Assembly (NCBI GenBank): GCA_964617625.1
Contig: CAZTZL010000010.1
Location: 1 to 60,400, forward strand
Length of the DNA stretch: 60,400 nucleotides
Source of the DNA: CAZTZL01 sp964617625
Lineage (GTDB): Bacteria; Zhuqueibacterota; QNDG01; DSAB01
Direction: 5' to 3'
Shown here: positions 45,151 to 54,288 of the stretch, one piece after another
How positions within the stretch are numbered: position 1 is the stretch's first letter
Layout of the letters: every line of letters begins with the position of its first letter
Notes under the pieces: generated by a model
What the model was told of the DNA's origin: nothing
What the model saw: only the letters and a program-made list of their open reading frames with translations
The model's database searches: none
Program-made: the position numbers and the translations under genes

Positions 45151-46603
45151 CAAAAGCGAAGCAAATCCTCGGGTGCGTACACGGTTTGCCCCCAGCCCGA
45201 CGGGACATTTGCATATCGGCAATGCGAGGACGGCCGTCATGAACTGGCTCTTTGCGAAACACAGTTCGGGTATTTTTGTGCTGCGCATCGAAGATACGGA
45301 TGTGGAACGCTCTACCGGATCTTCGGAAAGATCCATTTTAGAGGATCTTGTATGGCTCGGGTTGTCCTGGGATGAAGGACCGGAAAAGGAAGGTCGATTC
45401 GGTCCGTACCGTCAATCAGAAAGGCGGGAGGTCTATCAACAAACACTCCGAAAGCTTCTGAAAGAAAATAAGGTCTATCCTTGCTATTGTACGCCCGAAG
45501 AACTGGAGGCGAGAAAAGAAGCAAAACTTGAAAAAGGCGAGTCGGCAGTTTATGACGGGCACTGTCTTCATCTGACAGAAGATCAGAAAAAGAAATTCGA
45601 GTCGGAGGGAAGAAAGCCGGCTTTCCGGTTTCACGTCAAGCAAATGGAGATTCGTTTTACAGATCTGGTCCGGGAGGAAATTGTGTTTCAAGGCGAGAAT
45701 ATCGGGGATTTCATTATTGTGCGGCCCGATGGAATGCCAATGTATAATTTTGCCTGTGCGGTGGACGATCATCACATGGCCATCTCCCATGTAATCCGGG
45801 GAGACGATCATATTTCAAACACGCCGAGACAACTGCTTCTCTATTATGCTTTGGACTGGACACCCCCCGTATTTGCCCACATTCCGATGATTTTGGGAAA
45901 CGATCGCACCCGACTTTCGAAACGTCACGGCGCTACTTCGGTGGCGCAGTATCAGGAATCGGGTTATTTGCCGGATGCTCTTGTCAATTATCTCTCCCTG
46001 CTCTCCTGGTCCTCTGAAAGCGGAGAGGAAATTCTTTCCGTCGACCGGCTTGTCCGCGAATTCGATTTTAAACGAATTTCGAAATCCGCTGCTGTGTTCG
46101 ATACTGAAAAACTGGATTGGATGAACGGCATATATATCCGGCAGGCCAGTGCGGAAAAGCTCAGTCAGATCGCACTCCCCTATTTTGAGAAAGCCGGCTT
46201 CCCGGTTGCTTCCGCCGATGAGATTGTGCCTGTAATTTCGGCACTGCAGGATAAAGCAGAACGGATCGATCAATTCGCAGAAAAGGCCCGGATTTTTTAT
46301 CAAACCGAACCATCTCCTGAAAATCAGGAGGCCAGAGAAATTCTCCAAAACAAGGAGGCCATTCGGCTGTTCACGTCGTTTCTTGAAGAAACGGATTCCC
46401 TGAATGACTGGAGCGGTGACATATTTTTAAAAGTTATGAAGAATATTCAAACCCATACAGCCATTAAAGGGAAACAGCTCTGGATGCCGATTCGTGTGGC
46501 TTTGACCGGCCAGATTCACGGCCCCGAACTGCCAAGGATTGTGGGGATTTTCGGATTGGATAAATGCCGTCAATTTATACAAGCAGTTCTTGAAAATAAG
46601 TAA
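45143..46603 (+). CDS. gltX: Glutamyl-tRNA synthetase
   Basis: A 486-residue class I enzyme with the HIGH-type motif FAPSPTGHLHIGNARTA (about 13-29), RIEDTDVERST, and the KMSKS-type RLSKRHG (about 256-262). The C-terminal anticodon-binding region is complete. It charges tRNA-Glu. It begins at GTG 45143, overlapping the dedA stop by 8 bases. Only one gltX and no gat gene is in the window, so discriminating versus non-discriminating type cannot be decided. Confidence 0.95.
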   Translation: MNSKSEANPRVRTRFAPSPTGHLHIGNARTAVMNWLFAKHSSGIFVLRIEDTDVERSTGSSERSILEDLVWLGLSWDEGPEKEGRFGPYRQSERREVYQQTLRKLLKENKVYPCYCTPEELEARKEAKLEKGESAVYDGHCLHLTEDQKKKFESEGRKPAFRFHVKQMEIRFTDLVREEIVFQGENIGDFIIVRPDGMPMYNFACAVDDHHMAISHVIRGDDHISNTPRQLLLYYALDWTPPVFAHIPMILGNDRTRLSKRHGATSVAQYQESGYLPDALVNYLSLLSWSSESGEEILSVDRLVREFDFKRISKSAAVFDTEKLDWMNGIYIRQASAEKLSQIALPYFEKAGFPVASADEIVPVISALQDKAERIDQFAEKARIFYQTEPSPENQEAREILQNKEAIRLFTSFLEETDSLNDWSGDIFLKVMKNIQTHTAIKGKQLWMPIRVALTGQIHGPELPRIVGIFGLDKCRQFIQAVLENK

Positions 46604-46960
46604 CTAAATCTTTGTAAAAAAATGAAAGGAATAATACTTTTTAAAATTTAAAATGCAAAAATACAAAATCCAAACAAAGTACAAATACCCAATGTCAAAA
46701 ATATTTATTGGCGTATTCTAATTTACGTTTTATTTGAGGAATTATCATTGCCACTGAGAAATATAATAATTAGAAGAATAAATTTATATGCAGTGTATTT
46801 TTGTCAGGGCAACTTTATGTTTGAATTTTATGATTTGGATTTTAGTTGTCATTTAGATTTTGATATTTTGTATTTTTCCCATACAGATTGAGATTTATAA
46901 AAGTTTGGTAAGTAATTGAACTTTTTTCAAGTTTAAGAAGTAAATGGTTTTGAAAGCACA
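46604..46960. repeat. 357-bp intergenic region with a long, imperfect AT-rich inverted repeat
   Basis: No gene is visible. A 13-base word AAAAATACAAAAT at 46657-46669 recurs inverted at 46865-46877. The neighbouring sequence is similar on both sides (CAAAATCCAAA-like and AAATGTC/ACA-like words), giving an imperfect inverted repeat about 220 bp across. Similar words recur at 51762-51790. This could be a degenerate dispersed element; no transposase is present. The promoter of the next gene should lie in the right half. Confidence 0.5.
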
Positions 46961-48787
46961 ATGAAAATATTCTTGAATATCATTTTTGTTTTTTTACTGA
47001 CGCTTCCTGTAGCTGGTTCGAAACAGGTAGGCCCGTTTCCTGTTCCCGAAGGTATGGAATTGCGTGTTCAATTCTGGGTCAACGTGTTTACTCAGTATTC
47101 GATTGATCAGGTTGTCTTTTTCGATGCGGATAAACCCGAACGAATCTACTCCGTCGTTGATTACAGAAAGTTGTCTCACGGAGAGAATTTTTCCAGGGAT
47201 GAAAAGATGGAAATTCTCCGTGGGGAGAAAAATAGGATCATCTCCCTGTTGAAAGCGCTGTCCCTGCGGGGATATCGTGAAGACGAGTTAGAGGGTGAAT
47301 CGCTTCGAATTTATCGGCTATTCGGGAAAAGCCCGAAGCCCAAAGTTTTTATCAGGGCTGCCGGATGTGTTCGTATTCAGGGAGGAATGAGGGAGGCCTT
47401 CAAAGCGGGTATCGAACGATCCGGCCGTTATCTTGACAGGATGAAGGGGATTTTTAGAAATGCGGGATTGCCCGAAGAATTGGTCTATTTGGTTCACGTG
47501 GAATCTTCTTTCAACTGTCATGCCCGATCGAAATCGGGAGCAGTGGGCATTTGGCAATTTACCCGTTCTACCGGACGCCAGTTTATGGATATCAACCATG
47601 CTTATGATGAAAGAAAAGATCCCTATATTTCTACCGATGCGGCCTCCCGTCTTTTAATGGAGAATTTTTTAAAACTCAGGAATTGGCCGTTGGCGATTAC
47701 CGCATACAACCATGGTCTGTCGGGGATAAAAAGAGCGGTTCGGAAAACGGGTTCCGAAGATTTGAATCAGATCATTCAATATCATCACAGCCGCTCTTTT
47801 GGATTCGCATCTAAAAATTTTTATGCAGAATTCTTAGCAGCAGTTCAGGTTGCCCGAAATCCGACAGCCTATTTTGGAAAGATTAAATATGATTTTCCTG
47901 AAAAATTTCAAATTGTGAAAATTCCCTTCATACTCAATGTGGATGAAGTGGCGCAGATATTTCGAGTAAAAGAGACACAGATTCAGCAATTCAATCCGGC
48001 GCTTGACCGTGCGATTTTAAAAGGAATACGGCCCATCCCCAAAGGGTATGTGCTTCATCTGCCCGAAAAGGCATCTGTTCTTGGAGCTGTTGAAAGGATA
48101 CGGGAACGATTCGAAGAGAATCAATTGGCCGTTCAGGAGGGATCGGAAATTAAAAAGGGACAAGTTGAGGTTGAGATACCGGGAGCTGTTGCAGAAGCTG
48201 ACGCAGCACAAGAGCCCCTTTTTACTCTGGCGTGGATGTCTCCTGTTATTACACGAAAAGACAATACGCAAGTAGAGCAAAGCCTTTCTTTAAATGAGAT
48301 ACCCGAAACCATTATTGAAAAAGAACGTTCCATATGGCAAAAGATGCCTTTCCCTTTGAAGGTCGATTATCTTCATGTGTCTGATAAAAACAAGATTCAG
48401 GTTCTCCCGGAAGAGACGCTCGGACATTTCGCGGACTGGCTTGAGATTCCGACCTGGATGCTGCGCAAACTGAACGGATTGCGTTACCGGCAGAAAATCC
48501 GTATCGGAGAAGAAATAAAACTCGTTTTTCAAGATGTCGATCCCAAAGCGTTCGAAGAAAAACGACTGGCCTATCATCAACAAATGCAGAGTGCTTTCTT
48601 CGAGAAATATTCTGTAGAGAGTTCGAAAGTCCATACAGTCCGGCGCGGGGAAACCTTGTGGACGATGATCAAGCACCACGACGATGTTCCATTGTGGTTG
48701 TTGATGCAATACAATGCAGGAAAGGATTTGAACCGCCTTCACCCCGGGGACAGGCTGATCGTTCCCGTGATTCGTCAGGCAAGTTAA
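46961..48787 (+). CDS. Lytic transglycosylase with LysM domains (MltD-like)
   Basis: A 608-residue protein with a signal peptide (to about 20), a transglycosylase SLT domain with catalytic Glu about 181 (LVHVESSFN, then SGAVGIWQFTRSTGR and ITAYNHGLSGIKRAV), and LysM-type domains. Two are degenerate (about 325-365 and 465-525); the C-terminal one (HTVRRGETLWTMIKHH) is clear. It cleaves peptidoglycan to 1,6-anhydro products and is probably exported to the periplasm or outer membrane. No lipobox is seen, unlike MltD. polA follows closely. Confidence 0.88.
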   Translation: MKIFLNIIFVFLLTLPVAGSKQVGPFPVPEGMELRVQFWVNVFTQYSIDQVVFFDADKPERIYSVVDYRKLSHGENFSRDEKMEILRGEKNRIISLLKALSLRGYREDELEGESLRIYRLFGKSPKPKVFIRAAGCVRIQGGMREAFKAGIERSGRYLDRMKGIFRNAGLPEELVYLVHVESSFNCHARSKSGAVGIWQFTRSTGRQFMDINHAYDERKDPYISTDAASRLLMENFLKLRNWPLAITAYNHGLSGIKRAVRKTGSEDLNQIIQYHHSRSFGFASKNFYAEFLAAVQVARNPTAYFGKIKYDFPEKFQIVKIPFILNVDEVAQIFRVKETQIQQFNPALDRAILKGIRPIPKGYVLHLPEKASVLGAVERIRERFEENQLAVQEGSEIKKGQVEVEIPGAVAEADAAQEPLFTLAWMSPVITRKDNTQVEQSLSLNEIPETIIEKERSIWQKMPFPLKVDYLHVSDKNKIQVLPEETLGHFADWLEIPTWMLRKLNGLRYRQKIRIGEEIKLVFQDVDPKAFEEKRLAYHQQMQSAFFEKYSVESSKVHTVRRGETLWTMIKHHDDVPLWLLMQYNAGKDLNRLHPGDRLIVPVIRQAS

Positions 48788-48813
48788 TTCAAGAGGGGAA
48801 AGAGGAAAACCCG

Positions 48814-51573
48814 ATGATAACTTCACCGGTTTCATCCGCGCGGTTGTTTCTCATCGACGGAACCGCTCTCGCCTACCGTTCCTATTTTGCCTTTATCCGC
48901 AATCCGCTGATTAATTCCAAGGGCATCGATACGGGCGGCGTGTTCGGTTTTACCAATACACTGATGCAGATTCTCAGGGAAGATAAACCGTCCCACATTG
49001 CCTGTGTGTTTGACACGTCTGCGCCCACGTTTCGGCACAAGGTCTATCCGGAATATAAAGCCACGCGCCAGAAAATGCCGGATGAGATGGCCGCACAGCT
49101 TCCCGTGATCCGGAATGTGGTCGAAGCGTTCAATATTCCGATTTATGAAATTGAGGGTTATGAAGCCGACGATGTGATCGGCACACTGGCGAAACAAGCC
49201 GAAAAGGAAGGATTGGAGACCTGTCTCGTCACAGGCGACAAGGATTTTATGCAGCTGCTTTCCGAACGGATCAAAATGATCATTCCAAGTCAAAAAAAGG
49301 GCGGAGGCGAAAGAGAGCTTCTCGGTCCGGAAGGCGTCGTCGATAAATTGGGAGTTGTCCCGGATAAAGTCACCGATCTTTTGGGATTAATGGGAGACAG
49401 TTCAGACAATGTGCCCGGCGTGCCCGGCATCGGTCCCAAGACAGCTCAGGACCTGATCACGAAATTCGGTTCAATGCAAGAGGTGCTTGCACATACGGAA
49501 GAAATTGATCGGAATAAAGTTCGTGAAAATCTGGAAACTTACCATGACCAGGCGCTTCTCTCGAAAGAGCTGGTCACCATTCATACGGATGTACCGGTCG
49601 AATTTAATCCCGATGTTCTCGTTTTTAAGATTGTGGATCGGGATCGTCTTGTAGCTCTTTTCCAGGAACTGGAATTCAATCGGTTTCTACAGGAATTGCC
49701 GGAATTATTCGGTACGGAAGAAAAAGAATTAAAACGAGATTACAGGATCGTCCGTAAAATTGCAGAGATCGATCAATTGGCCAAACAACTTTCAAAAGTA
49801 TCCATGTTTGCCATCGATCTGGAAACCACTTCTCTGGATCCTATTTCTGCTGAAATTGTCGGTTTGTGCCTTTCCTGGAAGGCCGGAGAAGCGGTTTATA
49901 TCCCGATGCTGCTGCCTGAAACAGACCGGTCCGGCGACCTGTTCGAAAATCGGGACGGCAATGTACAGTCGGTTATTTTTAAGAAACTGGAGCCGATTTT
50001 CAAAAATCCGAAAATCAGAAAATGCGGCCAGAATATTAAATATGATCTGCTTGTGCTTCGCCGCCACAGCATCGATTTGGAAGGTGTGGATTTTGATACC
50101 ATGATTGCCGCCTATCTCGTCAATCCCACATCGCGCCGGTTCGGAATCGACGCACTTGCGCTTGAGTATCTGAATATCCGAAAAATTCCGACCAAGGCGT
50201 TGATTGGTGTCGGAAAAAACCAGATCAGTATGGCGGAAGTGGATCTCGAAAAGGTGGCCGAGTACGGATGTGAAGACGCGGATGTGACTTTCCAGTTGAG
50301 AGGTGTTCTCGAGCCCAAGCTGAAGGAAGCGAAACTCGATCCGCTTTTTCACGATGTGGAAATGCCGCTCATGCATGTTTTGATCGAAATGGAGGAAAAC
50401 GGCGTCGCGCTGGACAGGAAGCTTCTTTCCGAAATGTCTAAAGAGATGGCTTCGCAGTTAAATCAGCTGCAGCAGGAAATTTATAAAATAGCAAAAGAAG
50501 AGTTCAATATTAATTCCACGCAGCAATTAGGCAAGATCCTTTTTGAAAAATTGAAAGTTCATGAACTGGCGGGTGTCAAGCGGCCCAAGCGGACCAAAAC
50601 CGGTTACGCCACGGATGTGGCCACTCTGGAAAGGTATGTGATTCATCCGCTTCCCAAAATTCTGCTGGATTACCGACAGCTCACGAAACTGAAATCGACC
50701 TATGTGGATGCATTGCCGAAACTCATCCATCCCAAAACCGGACGGGTGCACGCCTCATTCAATCAAACCGTCGCGGCAACCGGCCGGCTTTCCACGAGCG
50801 ATCCCAACTTGCAGAACATCCCAATTCGAACTGATTTGGGCAGGGAGATCCGACGGGCGTTCATTCCGGGCGAGAAAGGCTGGGTGATTCTGTCGGCAGA
50901 TTACAGCCAGATCGAGCTGAGAATCATGGCCCATATTTCAGGCGATCAGACTCTGATTGAATCCTTCCGAAATGGGGAGGATGTGCACAGTCGGACAGCG
51001 GCGGAAATTTTCGGAATCTCTCAGGAACAGGTGACGGCCGAACACAGGCGGCAGGCGAAAACGATCAATTTTGGAATCATGTACGGCATGGGAGCTTTCG
51101 GTTTGTCCCAGCGGCTTGGGATATCTCTGGAAGAAGCACAGAGTTTTATCAGCGCCTATTTTGCCCGTTATCCGAAAGTGAATGAGTTTTTTACGCAGAT
51201 CATCGGGTTGGCGCACAAGCAGGGATATGTAACCACTCTTTTGAACCGGCGGCGGTATCTGCCGGAACTGCAGAGCGACAACCGGAACATCCGGGAATTC
51301 GGAGAAAGGACGGCCATCAATACGCCGATTCAGGGCACGGCCGCGGACATGATCAAGGTTGCGATGATAAGGATCGCCAAGCATTTGAGATCCAAAAAGT
51401 GGCTGGCGAAAATGATACTTCAGATTCACGATGAACTGGTTTTTGAAGTTCCTATTGATGAAGCGGATCGATTGTCCGATATGGTTCGAAAAGAGATGGA
51501 AGAGGCGTTGAAACTATCCGTTCCGATTAAAGTGGATATCGGGATGGGGCAGAACTGGTATGAAGCACACTGA
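48814..51573 (+). CDS. polA: DNA polymerase I
   Basis: A 919-residue enzyme with all three activities. The 5'-nuclease domain has FLIDGTALAYRSYFAF and IYEIEGYEADDVIGTLA, and GDKDFMQL. The 3'-5' exonuclease keeps its acidic residues (FAIDLETTSLDP about 331; NIKYDLLVLRRH; DADVTFQL). The polymerase domain has DYSQIELRIMAHISGD (about 696) and HDELVFEV (about 871). ATG 48814 with AAGAGG upstream is chosen; an in-frame ATG far upstream only reads through the end of the transglycosylase gene. It repairs DNA and removes Okazaki primers. Confidence 0.96.
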   Translation: MITSPVSSARLFLIDGTALAYRSYFAFIRNPLINSKGIDTGGVFGFTNTLMQILREDKPSHIACVFDTSAPTFRHKVYPEYKATRQKMPDEMAAQLPVIRNVVEAFNIPIYEIEGYEADDVIGTLAKQAEKEGLETCLVTGDKDFMQLLSERIKMIIPSQKKGGGERELLGPEGVVDKLGVVPDKVTDLLGLMGDSSDNVPGVPGIGPKTAQDLITKFGSMQEVLAHTEEIDRNKVRENLETYHDQALLSKELVTIHTDVPVEFNPDVLVFKIVDRDRLVALFQELEFNRFLQELPELFGTEEKELKRDYRIVRKIAEIDQLAKQLSKVSMFAIDLETTSLDPISAEIVGLCLSWKAGEAVYIPMLLPETDRSGDLFENRDGNVQSVIFKKLEPIFKNPKIRKCGQNIKYDLLVLRRHSIDLEGVDFDTMIAAYLVNPTSRRFGIDALALEYLNIRKIPTKALIGVGKNQISMAEVDLEKVAEYGCEDADVTFQLRGVLEPKLKEAKLDPLFHDVEMPLMHVLIEMEENGVALDRKLLSEMSKEMASQLNQLQQEIYKIAKEEFNINSTQQLGKILFEKLKVHELAGVKRPKRTKTGYATDVATLERYVIHPLPKILLDYRQLTKLKSTYVDALPKLIHPKTGRVHASFNQTVAATGRLSTSDPNLQNIPIRTDLGREIRRAFIPGEKGWVILSADYSQIELRIMAHISGDQTLIESFRNGEDVHSRTAAEIFGISQEQVTAEHRRQAKTINFGIMYGMGAFGLSQRLGISLEEAQSFISAYFARYPKVNEFFTQIIGLAHKQGYVTTLLNRRRYLPELQSDNRNIREFGERTAINTPIQGTAADMIKVAMIRIAKHLRSKKWLAKMILQIHDELVFEVPIDEADRLSDMVRKEMEEALKLSVPIKVDIGMGQNWYEAH

Positions 51574-51583
51574 CATCCCCCTG

Positions 51584-51622
51584 CCTCGACTACGTCGAGG
51601 ATCCCCCTTCAATAAGGGGGAT
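51584..51622. repeat. Two adjacent palindromes 3' of polA
   Basis: CCTCGAC-TAC-GTCGAGG at 51584-51600 is immediately followed by a 9-bp-stem palindrome (51601-51622, ATCCCCCTT ... AAGGGGGAT). They lack a T tract on either side and so are weak terminators for polA. They look like a short dispersed palindromic repeat. Confidence 0.55.
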
Positions 51623-51625
51623 AAT

Positions 51626-51657
51626 AAAAAAAAGCCATCCAGTTTCTGGATAGCTTT
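51626..51657 (-). terminator. Terminator after tRNA-Leu
   Basis: On the minus strand the stem AAAGCTATCCAG pairs with CTGGATGGCTTT (one G-T pair, 3-base loop), followed by a T run (complement of the A run 51626-51633). It directly follows the tRNA. Confidence 0.8.
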
Positions 51658-51660
51658 GAG

Positions 51661-51744
51661 TGCCGAAGGTGGGACTCGAACCCACATGAGCGTAAGCTCA
51701 CACGGCCCTGAACCGTGCGCGTCTACCAGTTTCACCACTTCGGC
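51661..51744 (-). tRNA. tRNA-Leu (anticodon CAG)
   Basis: An 84-base class II tRNA on the minus strand. The acceptor stem GCCGAAG pairs with CTTCGGC plus discriminator A, the D-arm contains GGTAGACGC, the anticodon loop is TTCAGGG on a CACGG stem (anticodon CAG, reading CUG), the long variable arm is GAGCTTACGCTC, and the T-loop is GGTTCGAGTCC. CCA is not encoded. It is antisense to the plus-strand run, with its own terminator. Confidence 0.95.
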
Positions 51745-51819
51745 GCGGGAATCAAATTTAATGATCAAAATTCAAAATGTCAAGTTTTATCAAATTGAAT
51801 ATGAAATTGTATGATATTT

Positions 51820-51920
51820 CTCCTCCACCTTGGGAAAGGAGATTAAGAGGAGGGGGACACCCTCTCCTTAATTCCCGGAATAAATCCGGGACAGGCTCTC
51901 TCCCTCGAGGGAGAGGAAAT
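51820..51920. repeat. Palindrome-rich repeat between tRNA-Leu and smpB
   Basis: A GC-richer stretch in an AT-rich gap. It contains an 18-bp perfect palindrome CTCTCCCTCGAGGGAGAG (51898-51915), a hairpin TCCCGGA/TCCGGGA (51873-51891) and a CTCCTCC.../GAGGAGG pair (51820-51853). It shows no coding potential and no T tract. It resembles REP-like or dispersed palindromic elements. Confidence 0.55.
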
Positions 51921-51948
51921 AATTTTTAGTATATATTAAGAAGTGATT

Positions 51949-52401
51949 ATGTCCATTCAAATTGTGACACAAAACCGAAAGGCAAGACACGATTATCTGA
52001 TTCTTGATACGTGGGAAGCGGGGATCGTGCTTCAGGGAACCGAAGTCAAGTCGCTCCGGGTCGGCAAGGCGAATCTCAAGGACAGCCACGCGCGTGTCGA
52101 AAACGGTGAAGTGACTCTGTACGAGTTTCACATCAGCGCCTATGATAAGGGAGGATATGCCAATCACGATCCGGTCCGGCCGAGAAAGCTCTTGCTTCAT
52201 AAAAAAGAGATTCGTAAACTGACTGGCAAAGTTGAAGAGAAGGGATTGACGCTGATTCCTTTAAAGATCTATTTCAAGCAGGGAAAAGCCAAGGTGGAGC
52301 TTGCCCTGGCCAGAGGGAAGAAACAGTATGACCGCCGGGCCGACATTGCCAAGCGGGATGCAAACCGGGATATGGAAAGGGAATTTCGGAGAAAGCACTG
52401 A
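51949..52401 (+). CDS. smpB: SsrA-binding protein SmpB
   Basis: A 150-residue tmRNA partner in trans-translation. It shows NRKARHDYLILDTWEAGIVL, GTEVKSLRVGKANLKDSHA and the basic tail GKKQYDRRADIAKRDANRDM typical of SmpB. ATG 51949 (an in-frame GTG at 51943 is less likely). The tmRNA gene itself was not found in the window. It precedes tyrS by 12 bp. Confidence 0.95.
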   Translation: MSIQIVTQNRKARHDYLILDTWEAGIVLQGTEVKSLRVGKANLKDSHARVENGEVTLYEFHISAYDKGGYANHDPVRPRKLLLHKKEIRKLTGKVEEKGLTLIPLKIYFKQGKAKVELALARGKKQYDRRADIAKRDANRDMEREFRRKH

Positions 52402-52413
52402 GAAGGAGCTTGT

Positions 52414-53685
52414 ATGAAAGACAATGTTTTTCAAATCCTCAAGGAAAGGGGATTTATCTATCAAACCACAGACGATGATTCGATCGATCAACTTTTAAAA
52501 TCCAAAAAAATCACCTGTTACATCGGGTTTGACGCCACGGCTGATTCCCTGCATGTGGGCAGCCTCGTGCCGATCATGGCACTGGCACACATGCAGCGGT
52601 GCGGGCATCGGCCCATTGCTTTGCTCGGCGGCGGCACTACCATGGTTGGTGATCCGAGCGGCAAAACCGAGATGCGGCAGATGTTGTCCATCGACGAAAT
52701 CCATGCATTCGGTGAGGGAATCAAAAAGCAGTTTTCTCATTACATTGATTTTAGGGAAGGTAAGGCCTTAATGTTAAACAATGCCGATTGGCTTCTTCCT
52801 TTAAATTATATTGAATTTTTAAGAGATATCGGCGTTCATTTCAGCATCAACCGTATGCTCACGGCGGAGAGTGTCAGGCTCCGTCTTGAGACCGGATTGT
52901 CCTTTATCGAGTTCAATTACACGTTGCTTCAGGCATATGATTTTTACGTTCTGGCAAAGGATTACGATTGTCTTATCCAGATGGGAGGGCAGGATCAGTG
53001 GGGCAATATCGTAGCCGGCTCCGATCTCACACGGCGGAAATTGGGTAAGCAGGTGTACGGTATGACCTTTCCGCTGATTACGACGTCGGGCGGAGAAAAA
53101 TTCGGTAAATCCGCGGGGAATGCGATCTGGCTGGACGGCAAAAAAACATCCCCTTATGAATTTTACCAATACTGGCGGAACATCGATGACCGGGATGTGG
53201 AAAATTATTTGGGAATTTTTACATTTCTTCCGATGGAAGAGGTCAAGAGATTGCCCAAAGAAAATGTCAACCGGGCCAAGGAAATACTTGCTTTTGAAGT
53301 GACCCGTCTTGCCCACGGAAAGGATGCGGCAGTGGAATCTTATACTGCCGCCGTAAAGCAATTCGGCCAGGGTGATCCCGACGGGAAGGTCAGCACTTCC
53401 TCCGAAGTGACCGAGATCCAGTTGGATCTCGAAAGCGCGCTTCCGACGGTGGAACTGCCGAAACAATTACTTGAAGACGGTATCTGGGTGGCCAAGCTTT
53501 TTGTGGAGGGCGGTCTCTGTGCCAGCAACAGCGAAGCCAAACGGCTGATCAAACAGGGTGGGGCGTCTATCAACGAAAAGAAAGTCATTAACGAGTTTCT
53601 TGAGGTGACATCCGATCAATTAATCGACGGTGTACTTGTGCTTCGGGCAGGGAAAAAACGGCACAAGCGGATTGTGTTTATATAA
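52414..53685 (+). CDS. tyrS: Tyrosyl-tRNA synthetase
   Basis: A 423-residue class I enzyme with the HIGH-type motif DATADSLHVGSL (about 40-50), the KMSKS equivalent KFGKS (about 229-233), QAYDFYVLAKDYDCLIQMGGQDQWGN, and a C-terminal S4 RNA-binding domain (about 360-423). It charges tRNA-Tyr. AGAAGGAG precedes ATG 52414. Confidence 0.95.
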   Translation: MKDNVFQILKERGFIYQTTDDDSIDQLLKSKKITCYIGFDATADSLHVGSLVPIMALAHMQRCGHRPIALLGGGTTMVGDPSGKTEMRQMLSIDEIHAFGEGIKKQFSHYIDFREGKALMLNNADWLLPLNYIEFLRDIGVHFSINRMLTAESVRLRLETGLSFIEFNYTLLQAYDFYVLAKDYDCLIQMGGQDQWGNIVAGSDLTRRKLGKQVYGMTFPLITTSGGEKFGKSAGNAIWLDGKKTSPYEFYQYWRNIDDRDVENYLGIFTFLPMEEVKRLPKENVNRAKEILAFEVTRLAHGKDAAVESYTAAVKQFGQGDPDGKVSTSSEVTEIQLDLESALPTVELPKQLLEDGIWVAKLFVEGGLCASNSEAKRLIKQGGASINEKKVINEFLEVTSDQLIDGVLVLRAGKKRHKRIVFI

Positions 53686-53702
53686 ATGAATCGAATTTTG
53701 GT

Positions 53703-54275
53703 TTGATAAATTTTCTTTACAATATTGACCAGGCTGTTTTTCTTTTTATCAATCGCGATACGGCCAATCCTGTTTTTGATGTGTTCATGCCGTTTATCAC
53801 CAACAAGAATAATTTTAATATCCTGTTTGTACTGATCATTCTCGGACTGTTGATTTTTGGAGGAAAAAAAGGACGAATCGCTGTTCTGCTCGGTCTGGTC
53901 ATTGTGACACTGAGTGATCAGCTTTCCAGCGCAGTGATCAAACCGCTGATCGGGCGTATCCGTCCCTGCCATCCGGATTTTCTCATCGATGGGGCTAGAT
54001 ATTTGATTGGAACTAAAATATCCTTTTCTTTTCCCTCCTCGCATGCCGCGAATATGGCTTCAGCTGCGACCTGGTTTTCGTATCAATATAAAAAATATAC
54101 CTGGATATTTGTGACTATCGCTGTTCTGGTCGGGTACTCCCGCATCTATGTGGGCGTACACTATCCATCAGATGTACTGGGCGGAGCAGTTATTGGTGTG
54201 TTTTGTGCTTTCATTGTCATGGGCGCCGAAAGGGGAATTGTCAAACTCTGGAAGAAAAAGCTTGAAAAGCAATGA
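53703..54275 (+). CDS. PAP2-family phosphatase
   Basis: A 190-residue membrane protein with the complete acid-phosphatase/PAP2 signature: KPLIGRIRPCHP (motif 1), SFPSSHAAN (motif 2) and GYSRIYVGVHYPSDVLGG (motif 3). Candidates are lipid phosphate or undecaprenyl-diphosphate phosphatase. The TTG at 53703 is the first start after the tyrS stop at 53685 and matches the family N-terminus LYNIDQAVFLFINRD; there is no good ribosome-binding site. Confidence 0.85.
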   Translation: MINFLYNIDQAVFLFINRDTANPVFDVFMPFITNKNNFNILFVLIILGLLIFGGKKGRIAVLLGLVIVTLSDQLSSAVIKPLIGRIRPCHPDFLIDGARYLIGTKISFSFPSSHAANMASAATWFSYQYKKYTWIFVTIAVLVGYSRIYVGVHYPSDVLGGAVIGVFCAFIVMGAERGIVKLWKKKLEKQ

Positions 54276-54288
54276 ACAGGAGAGGAAG

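Noticed and set aside
46604..46960. Insertion sequence
   Set aside because: Inverted repeat words only; no transposase frame or target duplication visible.
48658..48813. Extended polA start upstream of 48814
   Set aside because: It only reads the end of the transglycosylase gene in another frame; a good ribosome site precedes ATG 48814.
51514..51768. 84-residue minus-strand ORF
   Set aside because: It reads through the tRNA-Leu gene (typical GSGPCELT...RVPPSAL artefact).
51745..51948. tmRNA (ssrA) near smpB
   Set aside because: No tRNA-Ala-like ends or tag reading frame could be found in the spacer.
54148..54288. Longer frame upstream of the macro-domain start
   Set aside because: Overlaps the PAP2 gene in another frame; the macro domain begins at ATG 54289.
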